This document shows positions 36,423 to 45,672 of a stretch of DNA of 55,133 nucleotides, piece after piece. Within the stretch, counting starts at the first letter, position 1. Every line of letters starts with the position of its first letter. The DNA is from Nitrosomonas sp. (GTDB taxonomy: Bacteria; Pseudomonadota; Gammaproteobacteria; Burkholderiales; Nitrosomonadaceae): contig NZ_JALHQJ010000009.1 of assembly GCF_022842015.1 (NCBI RefSeq), positions 1 to 55,133 of the forward strand, read 5' to 3'. Under the pieces are notes generated by a model. That model ran no database searches. It saw only the letters and a program-made list of their open reading frames with translations, and had not been told where the DNA came from. Position numbers and translations under genes: made by a program.

Positions 36423-37727
36423 TCAATTGACATGCGCAGATTCCTCCATGCCGGGCGGGAATTGGATGTCGAGATGCTCGACGGAGAGTTTGCCGGAGAT
36501 GAGGCGGGGGAGAAGCAAATCCCTTGTACTTCGCAAGATCATCGTCTGTTGCAAGATATTTTCCATCTGAACAAATATTGGATTCACGAGCGCATGATAT
36601 TTGAGCACGATACTTTTATTTGGACGAAGAATTTTCAGAGAAGAAAACTTGCCTTTACTCAAATTAGTCATGGTCGCGCCTGTTGCACCAAACATTTGAA
36701 TTGCCTCTCTCAAGTTTCTAAGTGTAAAAAATGCCCATTCCAGGTCAGACAGATTTCTTACGACCACACTATTTATCTGTTGATTGGTCTGGCATTCACT
36801 GGTCGTGATCGAAACAATTCCACCAGTCCCAATGCAACTCACACAAATGCTGCCTCTGGGAATGGTTTGCGATGGCTGTGAATCAAGTCCATTTTGAGAG
36901 AGCCTTTCCTCAGTCTCTACAATAAAAATGTTTCCGTGCATGTCAGGTGTTTTGACAAAGGTATAAGGGCCCCCAAAATATCGAGGATTGTCTGTAGAGG
37001 GTGTTTTTCCCGTGACAATTTTGCCAATTGAGTCAACTCTATCAATTTCCCATCCTTCAGGTATTCCTTTAACATTTTTCACGTTTTCATGCCCGGGAAA
37101 GCGCAGGCGCACAAACCATTCTCGGTAGATTTCCTCGGCCATCTTTTCCAGCAACGCGATGCGCCGCTGATTATTTTCGATCAAATCATCATACGCTGAG
37201 ATAGTCGCTACGATTTTTTTCTGAACAGCCAGCGGTGGACATATAACTTGAAGTTTTTTGAGTATGCCAAGATTGATGTGAGGGACACCAGATTGTAGTG
37301 CATGGTTTTCTATGTATGCAACTGTACTCGGTAATCGAAAGTAGTTGTACAAATAGAGTGAATCAGCTCGGTTGGCATCAACCGTCATCTTCATCTGGCT
37401 TTGCGAGATCAGGAATCTAGAGTAGGGTGAGTTCTTCGGCAACAAACCAATCTGACCTAAAGTACCTCTCTGCGTGAAAACTAGATCACCTGGATGAGCG
37501 CAATTCAGATGATGAGCATCGGCTTTATTCTCTGTGACGAAAACCAGATCTTCAAACGAAAACTTTGCATTTTTCGGAAGATTGCTTCCGCGAATCACTG
37601 GAACGCCTGAAGCCACATAATCACGAGATACAAGATCTGAACCAAACGGCCCGCCAGCAATAGCTCCCTTTATGTCAACTGCTAGCGTTAATAATTTTAC
37701 TATCGGCCATTTGTTGGTGACGTTCAT
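36423..37727 (-). CDS. hsdS: Type I restriction enzyme S subunit (specificity)
   Basis: 434 residues, a usual length. Two target-recognition domains (about 8-150 and 215-400) are each followed by a helical spacer. The central spacer is conserved (TISAYDDLIENNQRRIALLE, then KMAEEIYREWFV, about 175-208), as is the C-terminal spacer (LRSTRDLLLPRLISGKLSVE). HsdS chooses the bipartite DNA site for both methylation and cutting. Its ATG overlaps the hsdM stop (ATGA), so translation is coupled. The downstream partner fic is now separated from it by phd-vapC and an hsdS remnant. Composition of the recognition domains is A/T-richer than hsdM and hsdR, as often seen when these domains are swapped. Confidence 0.93.
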   Translation of the reverse strand: MNVTNKWPIVKLLTLAVDIKGAIAGGPFGSDLVSRDYVASGVPVIRGSNLPKNAKFSFEDLVFVTENKADAHHLNCAHPGDLVFTQRGTLGQIGLLPKNSPYSRFLISQSQMKMTVDANRADSLYLYNYFRLPSTVAYIENHALQSGVPHINLGILKKLQVICPPLAVQKKIVATISAYDDLIENNQRRIALLEKMAEEIYREWFVRLRFPGHENVKNVKGIPEGWEIDRVDSIGKIVTGKTPSTDNPRYFGGPYTFVKTPDMHGNIFIVETEERLSQNGLDSQPSQTIPRGSICVSCIGTGGIVSITTSECQTNQQINSVVVRNLSDLEWAFFTLRNLREAIQMFGATGATMTNLSKGKFSSLKILRPNKSIVLKYHALVNPIFVQMENILQQTMILRSTRDLLLPRLISGKLSVEHLDIQFPPGMEESAHVN

Positions 37728-39793
37728 TCTTCTCCCGCCACCTGACGGGTGTTATGAGCAATCACCGCCTCTAACTCTCGTGCCACACTATTCAGGCTCG
37801 ATAATTCTTCGTTCATCGCCAACAATTCTTCAATGAACTCTTCCTCACTTTTCCCATCCTCCTCAATCACCACGCCAACATAACGCCCCGGATTCAGCGA
37901 ATAATCCTGTTCTTTGACTTCCTCTGGCGTGGCCAGTTTACACAGGCCGGTGACGTCCTCAAAGGCCGCGTTGGGAAAACGCTCTTGCAGCCAGTGGATA
38001 TGCTGAAAGTACAGTTCCGCGTTTTTCACATCCTGGTGCAGTTCTTCCAGCGCGGATTTGAGCGCTTTGGTTCTACGATCAGTTGAGGTGCGCTTGCCTT
38101 CCTGCTGCGCCTGCCCGGTTTGCTGTTTTTCGTGCTGCCGCACGGTCTTGTCGAGGCGCTTCAACCCTTCGTGGAGTGCGGAGAAGAAAGGATCGAATGC
38201 ATGGCGCAACTGGTGTTGCGCTTGGTTTTTCTTGTCGATTTCTGTCGCAATTGCATGTTCTGTGCGGTATTGCGCGTAATGGGTCTGTAACTTTTCCAAT
38301 TCCCTCCAGTGCTGTAACAGTTCTTCCACCGCTTGTTTGCCACCTGCATCGTCCAGCACGTCGAGCAGTTGCGCGCACACGGGTTCGATCTTTTCGTTGT
38401 TTTCGATCAGGCGCTCCATACCGGCAGCAAAATAGCGCTCGATGAGCCGGATGAATTTTTCGCGCTGGCCTTTGTGCAGGTGGCTGATGACGGCGATGTT
38501 CTGGATGTGTTCTTCGCTGAATTCGCGGTGGGCGCGGTCGATCTGGGTGAAAATGTTGCGCGCGTCGATGAACAAAATTCTGTCGTCGTTCTTGGCTTTG
38601 TCGAAAAACCAGAGCGTCGCTGGCAGCGTGACGGTGTAGAACATGTTCGACGGCAGCGTCAGCATGGCGTAGATCAGATTCTGTTCGATCAGTGTTTTGC
38701 GGATGTCGGCTTCGGAGTGGCGCGCATCTGAGGCGGAATTCGCCATGACCAATGCGGCGCGGCCTTGCGGTTTGAGCGAGGTGGCGAACAGGCTAATCCA
38801 CAGGTAATTGCCATTCGGCACGGTTTCCTTGCCTGCGTCGGCTTTCTTCACTTTCGATTTGTTGCGCGGGATACCGTAGGTGTTGAAACGCCGGTCTTTC
38901 TCCACGCTGGAAAGGCTCACGTCGTCGACGTTGAACGGCGGATTGGCGAGCACGTAATCGAATTACTCGAAGCTGTCATACGGGTCTTCGTAATAGGTGT
39001 TGGCCTGCTTGATTTCGCCGCGCAGGCCGCTGACCGCAAGGTTCATTTTGGCGAGCTTAACGGTATCCTGGGTTTTTTCCTGGCCGCACACATACACGCC
39101 GCTCTCCGCGCCTTTCAGTTCATTGCGGTGCGCTGCGATGAACTGGGCGGATTGCACGAACATGCCGCCGGAGCCGCAGGCGGGGTCGAACACTTTGCCG
39201 CCGTGCGGTTCGATGATCTCGACCATCAGACGCACCACCGAACGCGGGGTAAAGAACTCGCCGCCTTTCTGGCCTTCGCTGCGGGCAAATTCGGACAGGA
39301 AGTATTCGTAAATCTGCCCGAATAGGTCGCCGGTCGCGTTGGAGGGAATATCCGCGAAGGTTCTCAGCAATTGTTGCGGGATGGTTTTGTCGGTGCGCGT
39401 CAGCGCGGCGTATTCATCCTTCGGCAGCACGCCTTCGAGTTCCGGCTTGTATTCCTCGATGGCCTTCATCGCCTCCTTGAGCGCCTTGGCGATGTCCTTT
39501 TGTTCCGGCAGATTCAGCAGATAGTCGTAGCGGGTATGGTCGGGCAGGTAAAAACCACATTGCTCGATGGCGATTTCAGAAACCGGTTTCTCGCGCCGGG
39601 TGCCCTGCAACTTCTGATATTCCGCGAGAATGGCTTGCTCGTGGCGGCGGTAGTTATTGTCGGCAAATTTGAGAAAGATCAGTCCTAATACCGGTGTCGC
39701 ATATTCGCTCGACTTCAGATCGGAATTGGCGCGCAGTTTATCAGCCGCACTCCACAGATCGGCTTCGAGTTTTTTCAGTTGTTCTTTATTCAT
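37724..39793 (-). pseudogene. hsdM: Type I restriction enzyme M subunit, split by one in-frame TAA
   Basis: The coding sequence runs in a single frame from ATG 39793 to TGA 37724 (about 689 codons) except for TAA at 38963-38965, which follows ...YEDPYDSFE. Translation picks up with FDYVLANPPF in the same frame. The N-terminal part (276 aa) has the SAM motif VFDPACGSGGMF (201-212); the C-terminal part begins just before the catalytic NPPF motif and would need a GTG start at 38953. Both halves are otherwise intact. Unless the codon is read through, or the halves assemble, the methylase is dead while hsdR and hsdS look sound. A sequencing error is the simplest alternative. Confidence 0.85.
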
Positions 39794-39855
39794 GCATTCC
39801 CGGAACGGATGGCGTTTTTCTTCGGTCGTATGGCTTTATTCTTAGCGAATCGGTT

Positions 39856-39867
39856 ATAGTAAACTAT
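39856..39867. promoter_or_regulatory. Small palindrome in the hsdM/DUF2141 divergent promoter region
   Basis: ATAGTAAACTAT is an inverted repeat with a 2-bp centre, placed between the two divergent starts (hsdM at 39793, DUF2141 at 39899). It may be an operator or part of a -10 region. Confidence 0.25.
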
Positions 39868-39898
39868 TCATTCGTTGCAAACCAAAAAAATCATACCG

Positions 39899-40429
39899 AT
39901 GAAAACCATGAAATCCAAGATGCTACAACAATTGTCCGTATTTTCCAGACAACTGGCATGGGTGCTCGCGTTGGGCCTTTTGATCAACGCGCAGGCGCAT
40001 TCTGATGCTGATGAATCATTGAATATTAGACCAGACGAAGTCCCTGATGTCTGCAATGCGGAACTTGCGCAAATCAGGGTAACCGTTAATGGTCTAGCAC
40101 CAGGTGGTATTCTAAACGTTGAGTTGTACGATGACCCGGAGCACTTTCTGTTTAAAAAAGGGCGCGTACGCAAAGTTCGCACTGCGGCGGCAGAAGGGCC
40201 GCAGGAAGTCTGTATCAATCTGGAACAACCGGGCATCTACGCAGTGGCGGCTTATCATGATCTGGATGGAAACCGTAAATTAAGAAAGCGGTGGAATATG
40301 TTACCGCGCGAACCGTTTGGCTTATCGAACAATCCTGAACAGCACGTCGGTTTTCCGAAATTTAGCGATTCTGCTTTCACTACCAACAGCTTGGGTGCGG
40401 ATATCGTGATCGACCTGAAGCAACCCTGA
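39899..40429 (+). CDS. DUF2141 exported protein
   Basis: 176 residues from ATG 39899 (another ATG three codons later; no clear ribosome site). The signal peptide is about 1-36, with hydrophobic LAWVLALGLLIN ending at AQA. The mature part has the DUF2141 pattern: IRVTVNGLAPGGILNVELYD, then GIYAVAAYHDLDGNRKL and LPREPFGLSNN. Two Cys residues, one in each half, could form a disulfide. Family members are small periplasmic or secreted beta-sandwich proteins of unknown function. The next gene, a hydrolase, starts 11 bp after the stop, so the two are probably co-transcribed. Confidence 0.82.
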   Translation: MKTMKSKMLQQLSVFSRQLAWVLALGLLINAQAHSDADESLNIRPDEVPDVCNAELAQIRVTVNGLAPGGILNVELYDDPEHFLFKKGRVRKVRTAAAEGPQEVCINLEQPGIYAVAAYHDLDGNRKLRKRWNMLPREPFGLSNNPEQHVGFPKFSDSAFTTNSLGADIVIDLKQP

Positions 40430-40440
40430 TCGATCGAGCC

Positions 40441-41277
40441 ATGCGCATGCTGCTAAACCTGTTCATTTTTATTGCGGCAGCTTATCTCGCGCTGGTTTTG
40501 TTGATCTATCTGAGTCAATCCCGTTTGGTGTATTTTCCCGATAAGCAACTCAGCAATACGCCCGGAATGTTCGGCCTGGATTATTCTTCAGTGAGCATTG
40601 CCACTGATGATGGTGAAACACTGCATGGATGGTGGGTACCTGTGCCGGATGCCAAAGGCACGGTGCTGTTTTTTCACGGCAACGCCGGAAATATTTCACA
40701 TCGCATCAATTATCTGACCATGTTCAAGCGGTTGGGCTATAACACCTTGTTGTTTGACTACCGGGGTTATGGCCAGAGTAGCGGCACACCGTCGGAATCC
40801 GGCACTTATCTGGATGCGCAGGCCGTCTGGCGGCACTTGATCGAAACGCAAATGATTGCGCCTGAGCAGATTGCATTGTTTGGCGAATCGCTCGGCGGCC
40901 CAATCGCAGCCTGGCTGGCTGCCCGCGAAAAACCCGGCCTGCTGGCATTGGCTTCGACGTTTACTTCGGTTCCCGATCTGGCCACACAAATTTATCCGTT
41001 TCTGCCGGTACACTGGATCAGCCGTTTTGAGTACAACACGCTTGAATCACTACATTCGGTAACTTGCCCAGTTTTTATCGCACACAGCCCGCAGGATGAA
41101 ATCGTCCCGTTTCAGCATGGCCAGAGGTTGTTTCACGAAGCTTCCGATCCGAAACACTTTTTAACCCTGCAAGGCGGTCACAACAACGGTTTTGTTTTTA
41201 TGCAGCCTGAATGGCAAAAAGCTCTCGGAACATTTATGGATCAGCATCTAAACTCCCCATTGAAATTTTCAAGGTAG
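40441..41277 (+). CDS. Alpha/beta hydrolase, membrane-anchored (Bem46-like)
   Basis: 278 residues. One N-terminal membrane anchor (about 4-24) is followed by an alpha/beta hydrolase domain. The oxyanion region is VLFFHGNAGN (about 76-85), the nucleophile Ser lies in LFGESLGGPIAAWLA (about 144-158), the acid Asp in FIAHSPQDEIVPFQHG and the His in LQGGHNNGF. All catalytic residues are present. Relatives are serine hydrolases of unknown substrate facing the periplasm. It is part of a run DUF2141 - hydrolase - CinA-like with gaps of 11 and 7 bp. Confidence 0.87.
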   Translation: MRMLLNLFIFIAAAYLALVLLIYLSQSRLVYFPDKQLSNTPGMFGLDYSSVSIATDDGETLHGWWVPVPDAKGTVLFFHGNAGNISHRINYLTMFKRLGYNTLLFDYRGYGQSSGTPSESGTYLDAQAVWRHLIETQMIAPEQIALFGESLGGPIAAWLAAREKPGLLALASTFTSVPDLATQIYPFLPVHWISRFEYNTLESLHSVTCPVFIAHSPQDEIVPFQHGQRLFHEASDPKHFLTLQGGHNNGFVFMQPEWQKALGTFMDQHLNSPLKFSR

Positions 41278-41284
41278 CTTACCG

Positions 41285-41815
41285 ATGACCCGTGAGTCAC
41301 AAATTTTTGATGATGATCAAGCCATTTTTGATCTGGCAGTGCGCGTCGGGGAGGCCCTTACGCAGCGGGGGTGGACGCTGGTAACGGCTGAATCCTGCAC
41401 CGGCGGCTGGGTAGGTCAAGCGATAACCGCTGTGGCAGGCAGTTCAGGCTGGTATGAACGGGGGTTTATCACGTATAGCAACCAATCTAAATGCGAAATG
41501 CTGGGCGTGCAACAGACTACCCTAGATCAATTTGGCGCTGTTTCTCCGCAAACTGCGCAGGAAATGGTCATCGGAGCACTTAATCGAAGCCATGCGCAAA
41601 TAAGCTTATCCATTACCGGAATTGCCGGACCCGATGGTGGGACAGCAACAAAACCGGTGGGAATGGTGTGTTTTGCCTGGGCGAATAAAGACGGCATGGT
41701 GCAGCAACAAACTTATCACTTCAAAGGCGACCGTCAAACCATCAGGTATTTGGCGGTGGAAACTGCATTGCGCGGGATTCTGAGTTTATTGGACAATGCA
41801 ATTGCTGTAGGATGA
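41285..41815 (+). CDS. pncC: Nicotinamide-nucleotide amidohydrolase PncC (CinA C-terminal domain)
   Basis: 176 residues corresponding to a stand-alone CinA C-terminal domain. It removes the amide from NMN in the pyridine nucleotide cycle. Signature stretches: LVTAESCTGGWVGQAITAVA (the catalytic Ser/Cys loop near residues 36-55), GFITYSNQSKCEMLGV and ISLSITGIAGPDGGTATKPV. It is cytoplasmic. It starts 7 bp after the hydrolase stop and is the last gene of the run, with about 300 bp of non-coding sequence after it. Confidence 0.9.
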   Translation: MTRESQIFDDDQAIFDLAVRVGEALTQRGWTLVTAESCTGGWVGQAITAVAGSSGWYERGFITYSNQSKCEMLGVQQTTLDQFGAVSPQTAQEMVIGALNRSHAQISLSITGIAGPDGGTATKPVGMVCFAWANKDGMVQQQTYHFKGDRQTIRYLAVETALRGILSLLDNAIAVG

Positions 41816-42060
41816 TGCTAACCGATGAAATTATTGGATAATCACAAAATTGGCTGCGGTTAGCACAGGCGTCGGTAATGTCAAAAATTCTATGTCAGAG
41901 GAAGGCCAAATAAGATCTTCTTCATGTGTTGTTTGAAGAAACAGAAACTTGTTATAGGTATTCGATAGGTTTTTTCCTCCATTTGCTTGATAACTATAAA
42001 TATCAAGTTTAGTGCGGCATCTGAATTGGGGAAGCTATTGACACGAGAGCATTCGATGGG
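41816..42060. other. Non-coding stretch between pncC and mtkB
   Basis: About 245 bp between convergent genes. No RNA gene or supported ORF was found; the only structure is the hairpin that follows. Confidence 0.4.
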
Positions 42061-42104
42061 ACAACAAGAAACCCAGAAAATGGTACTCCCGGGTTTCTTG
42101 TTGT
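42061..42104. terminator. Long hairpin between the convergent pncC and mtkB genes
   Basis: A perfect 14-bp stem ACAACAAGAAACCC / GGGTTTCTTGTTGT with a 16-nt loop, 11 bp beyond the mtkB stop. It is probably the end of the mtkAB transcript, though no pure T run follows. Confidence 0.6.
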
Positions 42105-42115
42105 GAGAATGACTA

Positions 42116-43003
42116 TTACAGTTTCGCCAGCACTTCCGCAACCGTTTGTCCCATCAATGACGGTGTCGGGCAGATGGTGACACCGAGTTCTTTCAATATC
42201 GCAACTTTTTCTGCGGCGCTTTCTCCGGCGGAGGAGATGATCGCTCCGGCGTGCCCCATGCGCCGCCCTTCCGGTGCGGTCAAGCCAGCAATGTAAGCGA
42301 CCAGTGGCTTGGTCATATTTTCCTTGGCGAATTTACCCGCTTCGACTTCCTGCGGGCCGCCGATTTCACCGATCATCAGCGCAACTTTGGTTTCAGGGTC
42401 TTGTTCCAGTCGTTCCAGAATATCGCGGTGCGAGCTGCCGGGAATCGGGTCACCACCGATGCCGACCGAGGTGGAAATGCCGATACCGAGCAAACGCATC
42501 TGGTCGGCAGCTTCATAACCCAAGGTACCGGAGCGGCCAACCACACCGATATTGCCGCGAACATAAATATGGCCTGGCATGATGCCAAGCATGGCGCGGC
42601 CTGGGCTGATGGTGCCGGCGCAATTCGGGCCGGTCAGCAGCATGCGCTCTGCTTTTGGAAAGCGGCGCAGGAAATTCTTGACCGTCATCATGTCTTGCGT
42701 CGGAATACCGTCGGTGATCGAGACACAGTATTTGATTCCAGCATCGGCGGCTTCCATGATCGAATCTGCAGCGAAGGCCGGCGGCACGAAGACAATGCTG
42801 GCCTCTGCGCCAGCTTGCTTGACCGCTTCCTTAACCGTGTTGAATACCGGCAACCCTAGGTGTGTTTGTCCGCCTTTTCCGGGCGTGACACCGCCAACCA
42901 CGTTGGAACCGTAGTCAATCATTTCCTGTGCGTGAAAGGTGCCGATTCTTCCGGTAAAGCCTTGCACAATAATTTTTGTTTTTTCGTTGATTAATATGGC
43001 CAC
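42116..43003 (-). CDS. mtkB: Malate--CoA ligase (malate thiokinase), alpha subunit
   Basis: 295 residues, succinyl-CoA-synthetase alpha fold: CoA-binding VQGFTGRIGTFHAQEM near the start and the phospho-His251 in RRMGHAGAIISSAG. The sequence pattern (YGSNVVGGVTPGKGG, TPGK-type loop, ISPGRAMLGIMPGHIY) is closer, from memory, to MtkB of serine-cycle methylotrophs than to SucD. With MtkA it makes malyl-CoA from malate, CoA and ATP, reversibly. The malyl-CoA lyase gene lies just upstream (44287), which supports this assignment over succinyl-CoA synthetase. It starts 9 bp after the mtkA stop; a strong hairpin follows its own stop. Confidence 0.82.
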   Translation of the reverse strand: MAILINEKTKIIVQGFTGRIGTFHAQEMIDYGSNVVGGVTPGKGGQTHLGLPVFNTVKEAVKQAGAEASIVFVPPAFAADSIMEAADAGIKYCVSITDGIPTQDMMTVKNFLRRFPKAERMLLTGPNCAGTISPGRAMLGIMPGHIYVRGNIGVVGRSGTLGYEAADQMRLLGIGISTSVGIGGDPIPGSSHRDILERLEQDPETKVALMIGEIGGPQEVEAGKFAKENMTKPLVAYIAGLTAPEGRRMGHAGAIISSAGESAAEKVAILKELGVTICPTPSLMGQTVAEVLAKL

Positions 43004-43012
43004 TTTGTACTC

Positions 43013-44194
43013 CTAGGCTTTTTGTGCGACGACTTCGTTGCGGGCGCGAACCACTTTTTCCGCGGCCTCCGCTAACGTATCGGCGGTGATAATGGGCAGG
43101 CCGCTGTTCTTGATGATGCTGCGACCTTCCTCGACGTTAGTCCCCGACAGACGAACCACCAACGGGATTTTCATATCGATGTTCTTGACAGCCTGCACCA
43201 CGCCTTCCGCAATCCAGTCACAGCGGTTGATACCGGCGAAAATATTCACCAGCATCGCTTTAACGTTGGCATCGGCGAGTACCAGACGGAACGCTTTTTC
43301 AGTACGCTCGGCGGATGCACCGCCACCGACGTCGAGAAAATTGGCAGGCTCGCCGCCTGCCAGCTTGATCATATCCATCGTCGCCATCGCCAGGCCTGCG
43401 CCATTGATCATGCAACCGATGTCACCATCCAGTCCGACATAACTTAAACCGGCCTCGGCGGCGGCGACTTCGCGACTGTCCACTTGCGTATTGTCACGCA
43501 GTTCAGCGATCTTATGACGGCGGAACAATGCATTTTCGTCAAATACCATTTTGGCGTCGATTGCCACGATTTCGTTATTGGCGGTTATGGCTAGCGGGTT
43601 GATTTCCAGGGTATTAGCGTCGAGATCCCGCAATGCGCGGTAACAGCCTTTGATGGTTTTCACCGCGTGATTCAGTTGCGCCGGGTCGATACCTAAACCA
43701 AACGCCATTTTTCGCGCTTGAAAATCCTGCAACCCGACGGCGGGTTCAATATAAATCTTAATGATCGCCTCTGGATTGGTCTCTGCCAGCTTCTCGATTT
43801 CCATCCCGCCTTCGGCAGCACCGATCATGATGATGCGCTCACTAGCGCGGTCGACCATGAAAGATAGATACATCTCCTTGCTGATACTGGTTCCGGCTTC
43901 AACGTAGATCCTGGAACAAATTTTTCCAGCCGGACCGGTTTGATGCGTCACCAATTTTTTGCCGATTAACTCCTCGGCGGCTTGTTCGACTTCCGCATGC
44001 GTTCTGCACACCTTAATGCCACCCGCCTTGCCACGTGCACCTGAATGAATTTGTGCCTTAACGACCCATACATCGCCTTCTATTTCTCTGGCTCGTTGCA
44101 CTGCTTCGACGATGCTGTAGGCGAGACCACCTTCAGCAATCTTGACGCCGTACTGCGCCAGAATTTCTTTTGCTTGATATTCATGAATGTTCAA
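43013..44194 (-). CDS. mtkA: Malate--CoA ligase (malate thiokinase), beta subunit
   Basis: 393 residues. An N-terminal ATP-grasp domain ([20 protein letters not shown], about 44-63, binding nucleotide) is followed by a C-terminal flavodoxin-like ligase domain ([20 protein letters not shown], then [17 protein letters not shown]). The 340-360 region reads [11 protein letters not shown] where SucC proteins usually read RLEGNN; SGTNV and the [16 protein letters not shown] stretch recall MtkA of methylotrophs. It pairs with the alpha subunit next to it. A rho-independent terminator separates it from the upstream mclA gene, so it has its own promoter, probably within 44195-44261. Confidence 0.82.
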   Translation of the reverse strand: MNIHEYQAKEILAQYGVKIAEGGLAYSIVEAVQRAREIEGDVWVVKAQIHSGARGKAGGIKVCRTHAEVEQAAEELIGKKLVTHQTGPAGKICSRIYVEAGTSISKEMYLSFMVDRASERIIMIGAAEGGMEIEKLAETNPEAIIKIYIEPAVGLQDFQARKMAFGLGIDPAQLNHAVKTIKGCYRALRDLDANTLEINPLAITANNEIVAIDAKMVFDENALFRRHKIAELRDNTQVDSREVAAAEAGLSYVGLDGDIGCMINGAGLAMATMDMIKLAGGEPANFLDVGGGASAERTEKAFRLVLADANVKAMLVNIFAGINRCDWIAEGVVQAVKNIDMKIPLVVRLSGTNVEEGRSIIKNSGLPIITADTLAEAAEKVVRARNEVVAQKA

Positions 44195-44261
44195 TTCAAT
44201 TTCCCCACAATCGCAATAACTGCGTTAACTCAATAAGTTCAATTCATTGCATCATAAAAAC

Positions 44262-44284
44262 AAAAGCCGCAATCTGCGGCTTTT
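44262..44284 (-). terminator. Rho-independent terminator of mclA
   Basis: A perfect 10-bp stem AAAAGCCGCA / TGCGGCTTTT with a 3-nt loop, starting 2 bp after the mclA stop and followed on the minus strand by a T-rich tail (TTTTGTTTTTAT). Confidence 0.85.
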
Positions 44285-44286
44285 AA

Positions 44287-45240
44287 TCATCGACCGTTTT
44301 TGGCGGCAATCGCATCCGCGACTTTCACCACATTATTGGCCATTCTTTCGGAAGCCGCATCTATTAAACGACCATCCAATGCTGCAGCGCCCTTACCTTG
44401 GGCGGCAGCTTCCTTGAGCGCAGCCAGAATACGTTTGGCTTTTTCAATCTCTCTTTCAGGCGGGGTGAACACATCGTTTGCAAATTCAACCTGTGTCGGA
44501 TGAATGGCCCATTTACCTTCGCAGCCTAGTGCAGCTGCGCGTTTCGCCGCCAGCACGTAACCATCCGGATCTTTAATGTCGCCAAATGGGCCATCGATAG
44601 GGCGCAAGCCATAAGCACGGCAGGCCACGATCATGCGACTGATGGCAAAATGCCACTGGTCACCGGGATAATCCGGGTTCAAGCCGCCGATGTTGGTGGT
44701 TCTGGCACGGTTGCTAGCGGCGTAATCAGCCACGCCAAAATGCAAGGCTTCCAATCGCCCCACTGTACCGTGACGCGCAATATCTTCCACATTGGCCATA
44801 CCCAGAGCGGTTTCGATCAATGCTTCCAGACCAATGCGGTTGGTCAGACCTTGTTGCTTTTCAAGCTGCGTCACCATGGCTTCCACCATGTAGACATCCG
44901 CATAAACGCCCGCTTTCGGGATCAACAGCGTATCAATCTTACTTCCGGCCTGTTCAACCAAGTCCACTACATCTCGCACCATGTATTGCGTATCAAGACC
45001 GTTGATGCGCACGGAAACTGTGATGCCATGACCTTTCCAATCCAAATCATTAAGCGCCTGAATAACATTTTTACGCGCTTGGACTTTGTCGTCGGGAGCG
45101 ACTGCATCTTCCAAATCGAGAAAAACAAAGTCTACACCGCTATTCAATGCCTTCTCAAACATCCCTGGGTTGGAGCCCGGTACGGCCAATTCACAGCGTT
45201 GTACTCGCTGCACGGTGGTTTCATAAAGCGTGTGACTCAT
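44287..45240 (-). CDS. mclA: L-malyl-CoA lyase (HpcH/CitE family)
   Basis: 317 residues. It splits malyl-CoA to acetyl-CoA and glyoxylate, or condenses them. Near the start are CELAVPGSNPGMFEKAL and FVFLDLEDAVAPDDK, with the metal/CoA residues of the CitE fold; later come RINGLDTQYM, LEALIETALGMANVEDI, HFGVADYAAS and CRAYGLRPIDGPFGDIKDPD. These stretches follow the malyl-CoA lyase of methylotrophs very closely and are unlike citrate lyase beta subunits, which would have citC/D/F beside them. GGAGGAAAA precedes the ATG. It is cytoplasmic, with its own terminator before mtkA. Confidence 0.9.
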   Translation of the reverse strand: MSHTLYETTVQRVQRCELAVPGSNPGMFEKALNSGVDFVFLDLEDAVAPDDKVQARKNVIQALNDLDWKGHGITVSVRINGLDTQYMVRDVVDLVEQAGSKIDTLLIPKAGVYADVYMVEAMVTQLEKQQGLTNRIGLEALIETALGMANVEDIARHGTVGRLEALHFGVADYAASNRARTTNIGGLNPDYPGDQWHFAISRMIVACRAYGLRPIDGPFGDIKDPDGYVLAAKRAAALGCEGKWAIHPTQVEFANDVFTPPEREIEKAKRILAALKEAAAQGKGAAALDGRLIDAASERMANNVVKVADAIAAKNGR

Positions 45241-45672
45241 TTTTCCTCCAGAATTAATAAATTTTTAAGTAATCAATAGGGCTAACAACGAACATGCCGG
45301 ATGGATTATGGTTTATTGTGTACCATTTCACCTGATCTGCCCTCAAAAGCAAGCATGGAATAAAGCATTCTGTGTTTCGTGGATTAGCAACGCAGGTAAT
45401 CTTGATGAGGTGAACGGTTAGAATATATGGTTTTGGTTTTTTGTTTTAAAGGCTAATTATTCAGCGAATTATATCTTCTCTATGAGAATTTATCTACTGA
45501 CAGCCTTTCCCCATGTGAAATGCGTCTGAGCAAAAGGATTCTGAATCGGGCATTATGCGGGCTAAATTGATCGATAGGGTGCAGCAAAAGCTACCGGTCA
45601 TTAAGCGTCACAATGCTAAAATGACCCAGTGAAAGTCTATCCATAAAACCATAACCACCCTGATTTTTTCTA
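45241..45672. promoter_or_regulatory. Divergent promoter region between mclA and tsaD
   Basis: 430 bp without a supported ORF, tRNA or strong hairpin. The middle is T-rich (around 45430-45450). It must carry the promoters of mclA and tsaD. The rpsU gene often found beside tsaD is not here. Confidence 0.35.

Noticed and set aside
36297-36881. Plus-strand frame of 194 residues overlapping vapC and hsdS
   Set aside because: It overlaps two well-supported genes out of frame and has no recognisable domain or start signal.
42116-44194. Calling the ligase pair succinyl-CoA synthetase (sucCD)
   Set aside because: The fold is the same, but SGTNV and other stretches plus the adjacent malyl-CoA lyase favour malate thiokinase. 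A dual role is left open.
44287-45240. Citrate lyase beta subunit (citE)
   Set aside because: No citC, citD or citF neighbours, and the sequence follows malyl-CoA lyase closely along its whole length.
45241-45672. A small gene or rpsU upstream of tsaD
   Set aside because: Only a 13-codon frame without ribosome site was found, and no S21-like sequence on either strand.
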